This document shows, one piece after another, positions 14,636 to 22,888 of a stretch of 54,122 nucleotides of DNA (the stretch's first letter is position 1; the number at the start of each line of letters is the position of its first letter). Origin of the DNA: Candidatus Moranbacteria bacterium UBA2206. Lineage in GTDB: Bacteria; Patescibacteriota; Minisyncoccia; Moranbacterales; UBA2206. Where the stretch lies: contig DCUU01000056.1 of the NCBI GenBank assembly GCA_002328565.1, positions 1-54,122 on the forward strand. Reading direction: 5' to 3'. The position numbers and the translations under genes are program-made. The notes under the pieces were generated by a model. That model saw only the letters and a list, made by a program, of their open reading frames with translations. It did not search any database and had not been told where the DNA came from.

Positions 14636-17600
14636 TTAAATTATTTTCCTAATCCCAATTTCCAAATTCTCTCCATCCATCTCAAAAACTTTCTTGAGAT
14701 CTCCGGAGATTTCGTCGGAAGATGATATGTCGTTCGCCAAAGTTTCTTTGGCGATTAATATATTAAATTTTTCAAGAACTATTGATTCACCACTATAAAC
14801 TATTTCGATTCGATTGTCAACTTCGAAGCCGGCCTCTTTTCGCATTTCTTGAATAAAACGAATCACCTCTCGCGCTTGACCTTCAAGTTTTAGTTCGAGG
14901 GTGATTTCGGTATCAAGAATAATCTCCTCCTCTTGATTCTCGTTTATTTTCACTTCTTTGATATTTAGTTCTTCTTTTATTATATCAATAATATCTTCAC
15001 TTCCTACTTTGTACTTTATACTTGCTACTCTCAAAGGTTGGCGAACTTTTATTTTCGCCAAGGCTCTTTTTTGCAATCCAACGCTAATTATCTCCCGCGT
15101 CTTCGCCATCTCTTCATTCAATTTTTCATCAATTAATTTTTCATCCGCGATTGGGAAATCTTGCAAGTGTACAGACGCAAAATTTTGCGTCTCTACGGCG
15201 CCGGATAAATTCCGATAAATTTCCTCAGAGATAAACGGCGTAAACGGCGCCATCAATTTTGAAAGGGTTATTAAAACATAATGCAAGGTTTCATAGGCCT
15301 CATTTTTATCACCATCATTTTCCGATTTCCAAAACCGCTTTCGACTTCGGCGGATATACCAATTGGAAAGGTTATCCACAAAAACTTCAATTGATTTTGC
15401 AGAACTATAAACATCATACGCCTCTAATTTTTCATCTACATTTTTGATAAGCATTTGCATTTCAGAAATAATCCACTTATCAAGAAGATTTTTTGTATCT
15501 TGTATCTTGTATCTTGTATCTTGCGGTTGAAAACCGTCTATATTTGCATACATCACAAAAAATGAATATGAATTCCAAAGCATGCGGAAAACTCGATTCA
15601 TAATATCTTTCATATTTTTGATATCAAATTTTTTCGGAAGTCCTGGTTGATTTATCGTATAGAGCATCCAGCGAAGCATATCCGCGCCATATTCATCCAT
15701 AACCTTCATTGGCTCAATGACATTGCCTTTTGACTTAGACATTTTTTTGCCTTTAGCATCCAAAATATGCCCGAGACAAATAACATTTTTGAAAGCATAG
15801 CCGGTTGGAACTTTTCCGGATTCATTGAGAAGTGTGGCAATGGCGTGCAGAGTGTAGAACCACCCGCGAGTTTGATCCACTGCTTCGGAAATATAATCAG
15901 CCGGAAAAAACTTTCCACTTTCAACTTTTTCTTTTTCCTCGGCACTCGCTGAGGCGGGATAATAGAATTGAGCTAACGGCATCGAGCCTGAATCAAACCA
16001 AACGTCCAAAACTTCTGGCACTTTTTGCATTTCTTCTCCGCAAGAACATTTTAATTTAACATCATCGATAAAAGGCTTATGTAAATCAAATCTTTTTGAA
16101 TAAAACTCTAAATATTCTCCTTTTTTAGGATAATAATCTTTTTCCAAGTTTGCAGTTTTTTCATCTAACAATATCGATTCCAGAACCAAAAGAGGATCAC
16201 CATGAGATACTATAACAATATTTTTTCCTTTATATTTTTCATTTATTTCATTTAAAAATAACCGCATTCTTTCCAATACATCCACTAATCCCTCTACGCC
16301 AGCTTTATCTTTTTTTCTATTTTCATCAAACCAATTTGGATATACTTCCAATAATTCATTATCCGTTTTTCCATTAAATTCTCCCGAATCCCATTCTCGC
16401 AATTTTTCATCAAATTCAATTTTAACACCTATTTCTTTTGAAATAATTTCGGCAGTTTCCTTGGTTCTTAAAATTGGCGAGCTGAAAATTAAATCTATTC
16501 CTTTCTCTTTTAAGTCCGCTGAAATTTTTTTAGCTTGCATTTTCCCCTTCGCAGTTAATGGATACTTCTTTGTTTCCGGAAGGCAATTCAAAATATTCTT
16601 TATATTATTTTCTGCCTCTGCATGACGAATCAAAAACAATTTATTTGGATTACCTAATTGTTCTTTTATTTCATTAATAGATTCGACTATTTTTGTTTCG
16701 CCACATTTTTCACATTTCCAAATTGGCAAAGGTGTTCCCCAATAACGCTCTCGAGAGATTGCCCAGTCTTTAACACCCTTCAACCATTCACCAAAACGAC
16801 CCTCTTTAAAATGCTCCGGAATCCAATTTATCTTCTCATTATTTTTTACTAATTTTTCCGAGAACTCACTCATCCGAATAAACCATGATGGCTTAGCATA
16901 ATAAATCAAAGGAGTATCGCATCTCCAACAAAATGGATAATCATGTTCATACAATTCTTCTTTGAAAAGCAACTCGCGCTTTTTCAAGTCCTCTAGAATT
17001 AATTCATCGACTGCATATTTGTTTTTTTCATTTTTCTTTTTAACTGGAATTCCAAATCCAGGAACTTCCGCTGACATTTTTCCTTCCGTGTCCACGGTAA
17101 TTAGAGTTGGTAAATCATTTTCTCGTCCAACATTACTGTCGTCCTCTCCAAAGGCTGGAGCGATATGCACTATTCCAGTTCCATCTTGCGTTGTCACAAA
17201 ATCACCCGAGACAACTCGGTAAGCTTTTTTGTCAGAATCATTAGTTTCATAAAGCGGTTCGTATTCAAGACCAATTAAGTCATTACCACTCATATCATCA
17301 TGCACTATTTCCATTTCTTTGTCTTTGAATATTTTTTCAATCAAATCGCTAGCGACGATAATCAATTCTGGAATATCTTTTATCCGAAGTGACGTATATT
17401 TTACATTTTTGTTAACCGCTAATGCAACATTGCCTGGGAGTGTCCAAGGTGTAGTTGTCCAAACTAAAATGTAAGCGCTGTCCTTAGTTTTATATTTACC
17501 TCCTCCGAATTCTTGTTCTGGCTTTAATTTAAATTTAATAAAAACTGAATTGTCTTTCACGACCTGATAACCTTGCGCCACTTCATGAGAAGAAAGCGCT

Positions 17601-18202
17601 GTTCCGCAACGATAACAATATGGCACGACTTTGTGACCTTGATAAATCAAACTTTCGCCATTCTTATTTTTAGTTTTGAAAATTTGCGCAATCACCCACC
17701 AAACTGATTCGATATATTTATTTTCATATGTGACATAAGGTTTTTTCATATCCACCCAATATGCCATTCTTTGCGTGAGTTTTTCCCAAAGATCTCGATA
17801 GAGCCAAACTGATTCTTTGCATTTCTTGTTAAATTCAATGACACTTTCTCTTGGATTTCCCGGTACAATATTTTCAATTTCTTGTTTGTTTTTTAGTCCC
17901 AATGCTTTTTCCACTTGCAATTCAACTGGCAAACCATGAGTATCCCAACCAGCTTTTCTTTCCACTCGATAACCTTTCATGGTTTTGTATCGTGGGATAA
18001 TATCCTTGAACGCTCGCGCTAAAACATGATGAAGCCCAGGAACACCATTGGCCGTCGGTGGCCCTTCATAAAACACAAAAGATTTATCCTCCGGATTTTT
18101 CTCTACTGACTTTTGAAATATCTCATTCTCTTCCCAAAATTTCAAAATTTCTTCTTCCATCTTAGGAAATGATTGCTTCACCTCAACTTTTTTAAATGCC
18201 AT
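14636..18202 (-). CDS. ileS: Isoleucyl-tRNA synthetase with embedded histidine-phosphatase domain
   Basis: This 1188-residue class I synthetase has a HIGH-like motif near residues 56-60, the CP1 editing motif WTTTPWTLPGN, a KMSKS motif near 818-825 and an anticodon-binding C-terminal half. The zinc-binding segment is split: CEKCGE lies near residue 494 and CSCGEE near 716. About 185 residues lie between them, encoding a histidine phosphatase (phosphoglycerate-mutase superfamily) with LIRHAE (H527), SSPILRTKETAE, REWDSGEFNG and IVSHGDP (H667). The frame is continuous and the synthetase resumes with VPEVLDVWFDSGSMP. Two further in-frame insertions are repeats: heptanucleotides at 15493-15523 and a 28-bp palindrome at 15169-15196. 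It is controlled by an upstream T-box. Confidence 0.95.
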   Translation of the reverse strand: MAFKKVEVKQSFPKMEEEILKFWEENEIFQKSVEKNPEDKSFVFYEGPPTANGVPGLHHVLARAFKDIIPRYKTMKGYRVERKAGWDTHGLPVELQVEKALGLKNKQEIENIVPGNPRESVIEFNKKCKESVWLYRDLWEKLTQRMAYWVDMKKPYVTYENKYIESVWWVIAQIFKTKNKNGESLIYQGHKVVPYCYRCGTALSSHEVAQGYQVVKDNSVFIKFKLKPEQEFGGGKYKTKDSAYILVWTTTPWTLPGNVALAVNKNVKYTSLRIKDIPELIIVASDLIEKIFKDKEMEIVHDDMSGNDLIGLEYEPLYETNDSDKKAYRVVSGDFVTTQDGTGIVHIAPAFGEDDSNVGRENDLPTLITVDTEGKMSAEVPGFGIPVKKKNEKNKYAVDELILEDLKKRELLFKEELYEHDYPFCWRCDTPLIYYAKPSWFIRMSEFSEKLVKNNEKINWIPEHFKEGRFGEWLKGVKDWAISRERYWGTPLPIWKCEKCGETKIVESINEIKEQLGNPNKLFLIRHAEAENNIKNILNCLPETKKYPLTAKGKMQAKKISADLKEKGIDLIFSSPILRTKETAEIISKEIGVKIEFDEKLREWDSGEFNGKTDNELLEVYPNWFDENRKKDKAGVEGLVDVLERMRLFLNEINEKYKGKNIVIVSHGDPLLVLESILLDEKTANLEKDYYPKKGEYLEFYSKRFDLHKPFIDDVKLKCSCGEEMQKVPEVLDVWFDSGSMPLAQFYYPASASAEEKEKVESGKFFPADYISEAVDQTRGWFYTLHAIATLLNESGKVPTGYAFKNVICLGHILDAKGKKMSKSKGNVIEPMKVMDEYGADMLRWMLYTINQPGLPKKFDIKNMKDIMNRVFRMLWNSYSFFVMYANIDGFQPQDTRYKIQDTKNLLDKWIISEMQMLIKNVDEKLEAYDVYSSAKSIEVFVDNLSNWYIRRSRKRFWKSENDGDKNEAYETLHYVLITLSKLMAPFTPFISEEIYRNLSGAVETQNFASVHLQDFPIADEKLIDEKLNEEMAKTREIISVGLQKRALAKIKVRQPLRVASIKYKVGSEDIIDIIKEELNIKEVKINENQEEEIILDTEITLELKLEGQAREVIRFIQEMRKEAGFEVDNRIEIVYSGESIVLEKFNILIAKETLANDISSSDEISGDLKKVFEMDGENLEIGIRKII
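15169..15196. repeat. 28-bp palindrome inside ileS
   Basis: GTACAGACGC...GCGTCTCTAC with an AAAATTTT centre, encoding residues around VETQNFASV. Confidence 0.8.
15493..15523. repeat. TTGTATC heptanucleotide repeat inside ileS
   Basis: Four tandem 7-bp units encode the residues DTRYKIQDTRYKIQDT. The same unit occurs in miaA (46371-46406) and at 28861-28882. Confidence 0.8.
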
Positions 18203-18223
18203 AGTATTTTATTATTATATAAA

Positions 18224-18637
18224 TTAAATTGTTTCTAAAAATTTTTCCATAGTTTCATATCTTTCTTCGAATATCAAATATAGGCTTTCTGGTTTTTCGA
18301 CTTTGCCAATCAAAATTAATGGCTTTCCGAGTCCATAAGCGATACCGGCTTCAATATGCACTGAATTTCCAGCCGGCAAAAGAACAATTACTTTCTCTGC
18401 ATTTTTCAAACCTTTTAAATCTGCTTCAAAAATTTCCCTAAAATATTCATCATTATAAAAATTCTCGACAGCTTCAAAAGCTTTCATTTGCTCTTCCGGA
18501 TGTGCCTCTGGATTATTCTTATCAGCAGGTTTTTCACAAAAATTATAACAAGTTTTTCCTTTCTCTTGTAATTTTTTTACTAGTAGTTCACATTGTTCTT
18601 TGTTTCTAAATTTTGAAATTATCGTATAGTCAGTCAT
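18224..18637 (-). CDS. Nucleoside 2-deoxyribosyltransferase-like protein
   Basis: The 137-residue protein ends with NSVHIEAGIAYGLGKPLILIG, the conserved strand-loop of the nucleoside 2-deoxyribosyltransferase-like fold, with the glutamate of the HIEAG motif in the catalytic position. An acidic stretch and LPAGN precede it. Members exchange bases on deoxynucleosides or hydrolyse nucleotides; some serve in signalling. It is the first gene after the T-box, 21 nt before ileS, so it is induced together with the synthetase when charged tRNA-Ile is scarce. The exact substrate cannot be inferred. Confidence 0.7.
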   Translation of the reverse strand: MTDYTIISKFRNKEQCELLVKKLQEKGKTCYNFCEKPADKNNPEAHPEEQMKAFEAVENFYNDEYFREIFEADLKGLKNAEKVIVLLPAGNSVHIEAGIAYGLGKPLILIGKVEKPESLYLIFEERYETMEKFLETI

Positions 18638-18660
18638 AGTTTTAAAATTAATTTTCTATA

Positions 18661-18697
18661 CAAAAATAAAATCCCTACGCAAAAAAATGCATAAGGA
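18661..18697 (-). terminator. T-box-controlled terminator
   Basis: UCCUUAUGCA pairs fully, with G-U wobbles, to UGCGUAGGGA, followed by UUUUAUUUUU. It ends 24 nt before the start of the NDT-like gene. Confidence 0.85.
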
Positions 18698-18890
18698 CGA
18701 CTATCCCGCCTTCTCTGTCAATCCGACAGATTCGGCGTGGCAAAGCGTGGTACCACCTTAATTCTCCGCCCAGGGCGGACTTATTCCTGCTATCACGGGC
18801 CTACCCGGCGAAGTCTACTATTCGCCGATACGGCGAGTTTCTTTTCACAGCTCCGGAGTGATTTCTCCATCAAAGCCTTTCTCCTTCTAT
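18661..18890 (-). promoter_or_regulatory. T-box riboswitch controlling the ileS operon
   Basis: The minus-strand leader carries the T-box sequence AAGGTGGTACCACG, with the UGGUACC bulge, flanked by UAAGG/CCUUA pairing. Upstream elements match T-box leaders: ATCACTCCGGAGCTGTG, AGTAG, and CCGGGTAGGCCCG. An ATC triplet, the isoleucine codon, sits in a CGCCGTATCGGCG hairpin and may be the specifier; this assignment is tentative. The leader ends in a terminator whose 5' arm reuses the CCUUA antiterminator strand, so the two folds exclude each other. Uncharged tRNA-Ile is expected to favour read-through into the NDT-like gene, ileS and the small membrane genes. Confidence 0.9.
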
Positions 18891-18944
18891 ATTAATACAA
18901 TTTATCAAAAATTACAACTCTCTCTCTCGCTAATAATTAGCGAG

Positions 18945-20117
18945 TTATTTCTTTTCAAAACTTTTATACACTTCCAAAGTCTCCCTTGCGCATTTTTCCC
19001 AGTTGAATTTCTCGACTTGTTTTTTTCCTTTTTCGCGAAAATCATTTTTGAGATTTTCGTCTGTGGCAAATTTTGTCATTGCCTCGGCTAATTCTTGCGT
19101 GTTAATTGGGTCAATTTGATAGGCGGCGTCTCCCGCCACTTCTGGAATAGAAGAAACATTTGAGACAATCGCTGGCGTGCCAGTTGCAAAAGCTTCCAGC
19201 ACTGTCATACCAAAACCTTCATAGAGCGATGGCATCACAAAAAAATCAGCATTTTTGAAAAGTGGCACTAGTTCATCGCCGACTACATAGCCAGTGAAAA
19301 TCACATCCTTAGAAAGATCAAGATCCTTCACTATTTGTTTGTATTCCTGCGCCAACCAACCATTCTTTCCGGCTAGGATAAGTTTGTGATCACATTTGCC
19401 TTTTATTTTTTGACATTTTTCTTTGAAAATTTTGAATGCTTCCAAAAGTCTTGTGATATTTTTAATCGGCTCAATTGTTCCCAAAAACAGAATGTATTTT
19501 TTGTCCAAAGAAATGTCATATTTTTCCAAAACTTTTTCGCGGGTTAGTTTTGATTCTTCAAAAAGTCGTTTGTCAAAACCTACATTAATCACTTTGATTT
19601 TCTCAGCTGGATACTTGAAGATATTTTCAATGTCTTTTTTGGTCGATTCAGAGACGGCAATTATCTTGTCAGCCTTGCTCACCATAAGACTCATCACGGC
19701 TCGCGCCTTGGTGCTTTTTAGTTTTGGAAAAACATCCGGCACCTTATATACTGCCAAATCATGAGCCGTGACAATAGTTTTTCCGCGATACCCCACCGGA
19801 ATTCGACTCATTGGGGACGTTGAATGAACTACATCCAAATTTTCTTTCATAAGAGTTGCTGTGCCCAAAATTTCGTTATATGCCCCTGGCAAATATTTTT
19901 TATAATCTGAAAATGGATAGAATTTTATCTTCACATTTGACCCAGCAAATTTTTTCACATCTTTTTCTCGCACACGAAAATCAAAAAACAAAACGTATTC
20001 ATTCACTTTGTCGATCTCCAGAAGATGTCGAATAAGTTGATAGGTATAGTGCCCCACTCCAATCGCTTCACCCTTCTCTGGATTCAAAATTGTGCGCGCG
20101 TCAATTCCAATTTTCAT
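18945..20117 (-). CDS. Glycosyltransferase family 4 (GT-B fold)
   Basis: The 390-residue protein has the family N-terminus IGIDARTIL...GVGHYTYQLI. The C-terminal nucleotide-sugar domain has FLGTIEPIKNI, the PSLYEGFGMTVLEA loop with its EX7E glutamates, and TPAIVSN. These retaining enzymes transfer sugars from nucleotide donors to lipid or polysaccharide acceptors at the inner membrane face. I chose the ATG at 20117; a longer reading would use TTG. It lies between the T-box operon and argS with separate signals. The acceptor is unknown. Confidence 0.85.
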   Translation of the reverse strand: MKIGIDARTILNPEKGEAIGVGHYTYQLIRHLLEIDKVNEYVLFFDFRVREKDVKKFAGSNVKIKFYPFSDYKKYLPGAYNEILGTATLMKENLDVVHSTSPMSRIPVGYRGKTIVTAHDLAVYKVPDVFPKLKSTKARAVMSLMVSKADKIIAVSESTKKDIENIFKYPAEKIKVINVGFDKRLFEESKLTREKVLEKYDISLDKKYILFLGTIEPIKNITRLLEAFKIFKEKCQKIKGKCDHKLILAGKNGWLAQEYKQIVKDLDLSKDVIFTGYVVGDELVPLFKNADFFVMPSLYEGFGMTVLEAFATGTPAIVSNVSSIPEVAGDAAYQIDPINTQELAEAMTKFATDENLKNDFREKGKKQVEKFNWEKCARETLEVYKSFEKK

Positions 20118-20129
20118 AATTTTAGTCAA

Positions 20130-20205
20130 AAGCTACAAGTCCTTAAAGTCAAAAATATTTCTGAGCTTTATAGACTTTATGAACTTTACAGACTTTATAG
20201 ATTTT
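20130..20205. repeat. CTTTATAGA nonanucleotide repeat
   Basis: Around 20165-20203 about four degenerate 9-bp units (CTTTATAGA, CTTTATGAA, CTTTACAGA, CTTTATAGA) lie between the glycosyltransferase and argS. Confidence 0.5.
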
Positions 20206-21789
20206 TTACATTTTATTTGGAGCTTCTACTCCCACTAATCTTAATGTTTCTCTTAGTACTATTCTAACAGCATTTATGAGGTTTAGTCTAGCGCCAGTTA
20301 GCTCTGGATTCTCATCGTCTAGCACTTTGCAATCATTATAGAAGCTGTGGAATTTATCCGCCAATTTTATCGCATAATACGGCAATTTATGCACTTCATA
20401 ACTTTTTGAAACATCTTCAATAATTTGCGGGAACTTGTCGAGTTCGCGAATCAAACTCAATTCTTTTTCGTGAGTTAGCAAAATTAAGTTTTCTTTTTTA
20501 TTTGAGTCTAAGTCAAAGTCTTTCGCCTTCTCCAAGATACTACAAATTCTAGCGTGCGCATATTGCACATAGAAGACTGGATTTTTTTCAGATCTTTCTT
20601 TGGCCAAATCAAGATCAAAAGTCATATGAGTGTTAGCGTCATACATCAAAAAGAAAAATCGCACGGCGTCCAAGCCAACCTCCTCTATTAACTCATCAAT
20701 ATATACGACATTTCCCGCGCGCTTGCTCATTTTCGCTTCTTTGCCATTTTTCACAAGACGCACCAATTGAACGATAATAAATTTAAGCTCCCCCTTAAAT
20801 CCCAGTGCCTCAGCCGCTGCGCGAAATCTCGAAATATAGCCATGGTGATCAGCGCCCCAAACTTCAATTATTTTTTCAAATTTTCTGTCTATTTTATTCA
20901 AGATGTAACCGCAATCCGAAGCAAAATACGTTTTTTGTCCGTCTTTTTTGATGAGTACGCGATCTTTGTCATCACCAAACTTTGAAGTCTTGAGCCACAT
21001 CGCGCCATCTTTTTGGTAAGTCAATTTTTTATTTTTCAGTTTTTCAATCGCCTTTTCAACATAGCCACTGTCGACCAAATCTTTTTTTTCTGAAATCCAA
21101 CTATCAAAATTAATTTCCATTTTCTCTTTGACTGTTTTTTTGATTATTTCATCCAGCACAACTTGGGCCGATTTTTCTCCAATCTCTTTAATGTCTTTTA
21201 TTTTGGAAAATTTCTCATTCAATTGGTCAATATATTCCCCAGAATATGCTGCCTCTTCATCTTTCAAGACACTATGCCCCAATTTGAGGAGTTGCTCTCC
21301 GGCATCATTTACATAATATTCATTAACATTTTCATAGCCATTTTTTTCCAAAACCTTCCCAATCACATCGCCAAAAAATCCTCCTCGGCCATTGCCAAGA
21401 TGAAGTGGCCCAGTCGGATTGGCAGAAATAAATTCATTGTTAACTTTTTTTCCTTTTCCAATCTCACTTTCACCAAATTTATTTTCTTTTTCATTTATCT
21501 CTCGAACTTTGTCTTGCAAGTATTCTTTCGATAGATAGAAATTAATATACCCCGGTTTCACAACCTCTACTTTTTCAATTTCATTTTGCTTTATACTTTC
21601 TACTTTGCTCTTTATACTTTCTGCTACTTCCATCGGATTCTTTTTGAGCGTTTGAGCTAAAACCATCGCCACGTTAGTCGTGTAATCGCCAAAAGTTTCG
21701 ACTTTTGGATAGTCAACTTCAACTTCCTCAATTTCATAACTGAAGTCTTTTATGGCTTTTTCTATTAATTTTTGAATTTCCTGTTTCAT
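20206..21789 (-). CDS. argS: Arginyl-tRNA synthetase
   Basis: The 527-residue class I enzyme has the HIGH-type motif HLGN at residues 130-133 inside SANPTGPLHLGNGRGG. It has an AKMSKRAGN loop near residue 352 and a C-terminal DALR anticodon domain ending in LRLVGVEAP. It is slightly shorter than the Escherichia coli enzyme. Residues about 57-72 are encoded by a run of CTTTATA/CTTTCTA heptanucleotide units (21588-21630) in the N-terminal Add-1 domain, probably a tolerated insertion. TATA-like sequences lie only a few bases before the ATG, so the transcript may have almost no leader. Confidence 0.95.
   Translation of the reverse strand: MKQEIQKLIEKAIKDFSYEIEEVEVDYPKVETFGDYTTNVAMVLAQTLKKNPMEVAESIKSKVESIKQNEIEKVEVVKPGYINFYLSKEYLQDKVREINEKENKFGESEIGKGKKVNNEFISANPTGPLHLGNGRGGFFGDVIGKVLEKNGYENVNEYYVNDAGEQLLKLGHSVLKDEEAAYSGEYIDQLNEKFSKIKDIKEIGEKSAQVVLDEIIKKTVKEKMEINFDSWISEKKDLVDSGYVEKAIEKLKNKKLTYQKDGAMWLKTSKFGDDKDRVLIKKDGQKTYFASDCGYILNKIDRKFEKIIEVWGADHHGYISRFRAAAEALGFKGELKFIIVQLVRLVKNGKEAKMSKRAGNVVYIDELIEEVGLDAVRFFFLMYDANTHMTFDLDLAKERSEKNPVFYVQYAHARICSILEKAKDFDLDSNKKENLILLTHEKELSLIRELDKFPQIIEDVSKSYEVHKLPYYAIKLADKFHSFYNDCKVLDDENPELTGARLNLINAVRIVLRETLRLVGVEAPNKM
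21588..21630. repeat. CTTTNNN heptanucleotide repeat inside argS
   Basis: Six degenerate 7-bp units, each beginning CTTT or a near variant, within the coding sequence. Confidence 0.6.
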
Positions 21790-21825
21790 GCTTATATAAT
21801 ATAGTAAATATCAACTAAAATCAAC

Positions 21826-21903
21826 TTACACCATACATTTCCTCACCGGTCGAAAACTTTTGCGGTGGATTTCGCATGGGCCGTGTTTTTTTAGGGTGTC
21901 CAT
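21826..21903 (-). pseudogene. Detached second copy of the rnhB 3' end
   Basis: On the minus strand 26 codons from ATG to TAA encode a peptide identical to the last 25 residues of RNase HII, except for one Ala-to-Thr change. At DNA level it differs at many positions, mostly synonymous, so the copies diverged while under coding selection. It lies 3 nt after the Fic stop codon, on the far side of the Fic gene from rnhB. It is best read as a remnant of an insertion at the rnhB 3' end. Confidence 0.8.
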
Positions 21904-21906
21904 TTT

Positions 21907-22830
21907 TTATTTTCTATTCACAATATCAAAACCACTAGTCACTGCGTCGCAGATGAAATTTTCCAGTTGAGTGAAATCATTTTTAAGTTGCGCTGCCAGA
22001 AGATAGGCATAATATAATCGTTTGTTTTCTTGTTTTATAACTGCTGGAGCAATATTGCTTTTTAGAAGCATTGCCACTAAAATCAATCTTCCAATTCGTC
22101 CGTTGCCATCAGAAAATGGATGGATTTGCTCAAATCGGGCATGAATATCGGAAGCATGACTAATTATATCCTTTGGTTTTTTATTCAAATCCACGAAAAG
22201 ACTCTCCATTAATTTTGTAACCTTGAGATAATTCGCCGTTGGCACATTTGAGCCAACAATTCGCACTCCGTGACGACGATAAAAACCAGCATCGTCTCTA
22301 ATTCCATTCATTAGGATACTATGTAATTTCAAAACCAACTCTTCATCTATTTTTTTTATATCTTCCAATTGTCTAAAAAGATATTTCAAGGCCGTTTGAT
22401 GATTTTTAACTTCCAATTGTTCGACTAAATTTTTATCTGGAATTGTTCTGTTATTAAACATGATGTCAGCAGTTTCATCTTCTGATAAAGTCGAGCCTTC
22501 TATTTTATTAGAGTTATAGGTAAGAGAAAGCATAAATTGATCGCGGATGTCTGGATTTTTCAAAATAATTCTCAGAATATTTTTATGCCTTGCTGATTCC
22601 ATGATAATCAATTCTTTTTTGGCCAACAGAACAGTTTCGGGAATTGTTTTTTGCCCCGTATATTCAATATACATTGCATCAATGGCCATTTCCTGCTTTT
22701 TCCTTGGCTGAGATTTTCCAGTCCACCAATTATTGAGTGCCACAAAAGAAACGCCTATTTTATCGGCCATTTTGGTCTGGGTGAGACCTGACAAATTTTG
22801 GATTATTTTTAGTTTATCTTTAATATTCAT
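21907..22830 (-). CDS. HTH-Fic family protein (probable AMPylase or regulator)
   Basis: The 307-residue protein has an N-terminal helix-turn-helix (LTQTKMADKIGVSFVALNNW), then a linker and a Fic domain with the active-site motif HPFSDGNGRIGR at residues 237-248. An upstream helix with SNKIEG at 107-112 fits the S/T-x3-E-G/N autoinhibitory motif of class II Fic proteins. Fic enzymes transfer AMP to hydroxyl side chains. Its promoter holds a perfect 16-bp palindrome between -35 and -10, and only 6 nt separate the -10 from the ATG, suggesting leaderless, self-repressed expression. It is inserted between rnhB and a second rnhB 3' end. Confidence 0.9.
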   Translation of the reverse strand: MNIKDKLKIIQNLSGLTQTKMADKIGVSFVALNNWWTGKSQPRKKQEMAIDAMYIEYTGQKTIPETVLLAKKELIIMESARHKNILRIILKNPDIRDQFMLSLTYNSNKIEGSTLSEDETADIMFNNRTIPDKNLVEQLEVKNHQTALKYLFRQLEDIKKIDEELVLKLHSILMNGIRDDAGFYRRHGVRIVGSNVPTANYLKVTKLMESLFVDLNKKPKDIISHASDIHARFEQIHPFSDGNGRIGRLILVAMLLKSNIAPAVIKQENKRLYYAYLLAAQLKNDFTQLENFICDAVTSGFDIVNRK

Positions 22831-22836
22831 AAAGCT

Positions 22837-22888
22837 ATTATACTAAACTTTATAAAGTTTGTCAATATTTTAGGTTTTTATAAAGTTT
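22837..22888 (-). promoter_or_regulatory. Promoter and palindromic operator of the Fic gene
   Basis: TTGACA (22860-22865), a 17-nt spacer and TATAAT (22837-22842) read on the minus strand. The spacer is almost entirely the perfect palindrome AAACTTTATAAAGTTT (22845-22860). A second, partial copy of the site (TTTATAAAGTTT) follows at about 22877-22888. The gene's own HTH domain is the natural candidate to bind it. Confidence 0.7.

Noticed and set aside
16098..16660. Frameshift or separate gene for the phosphatase
   Set aside because: The frame is continuous, no start signal precedes the domain, and synthetase motifs resume immediately after it.
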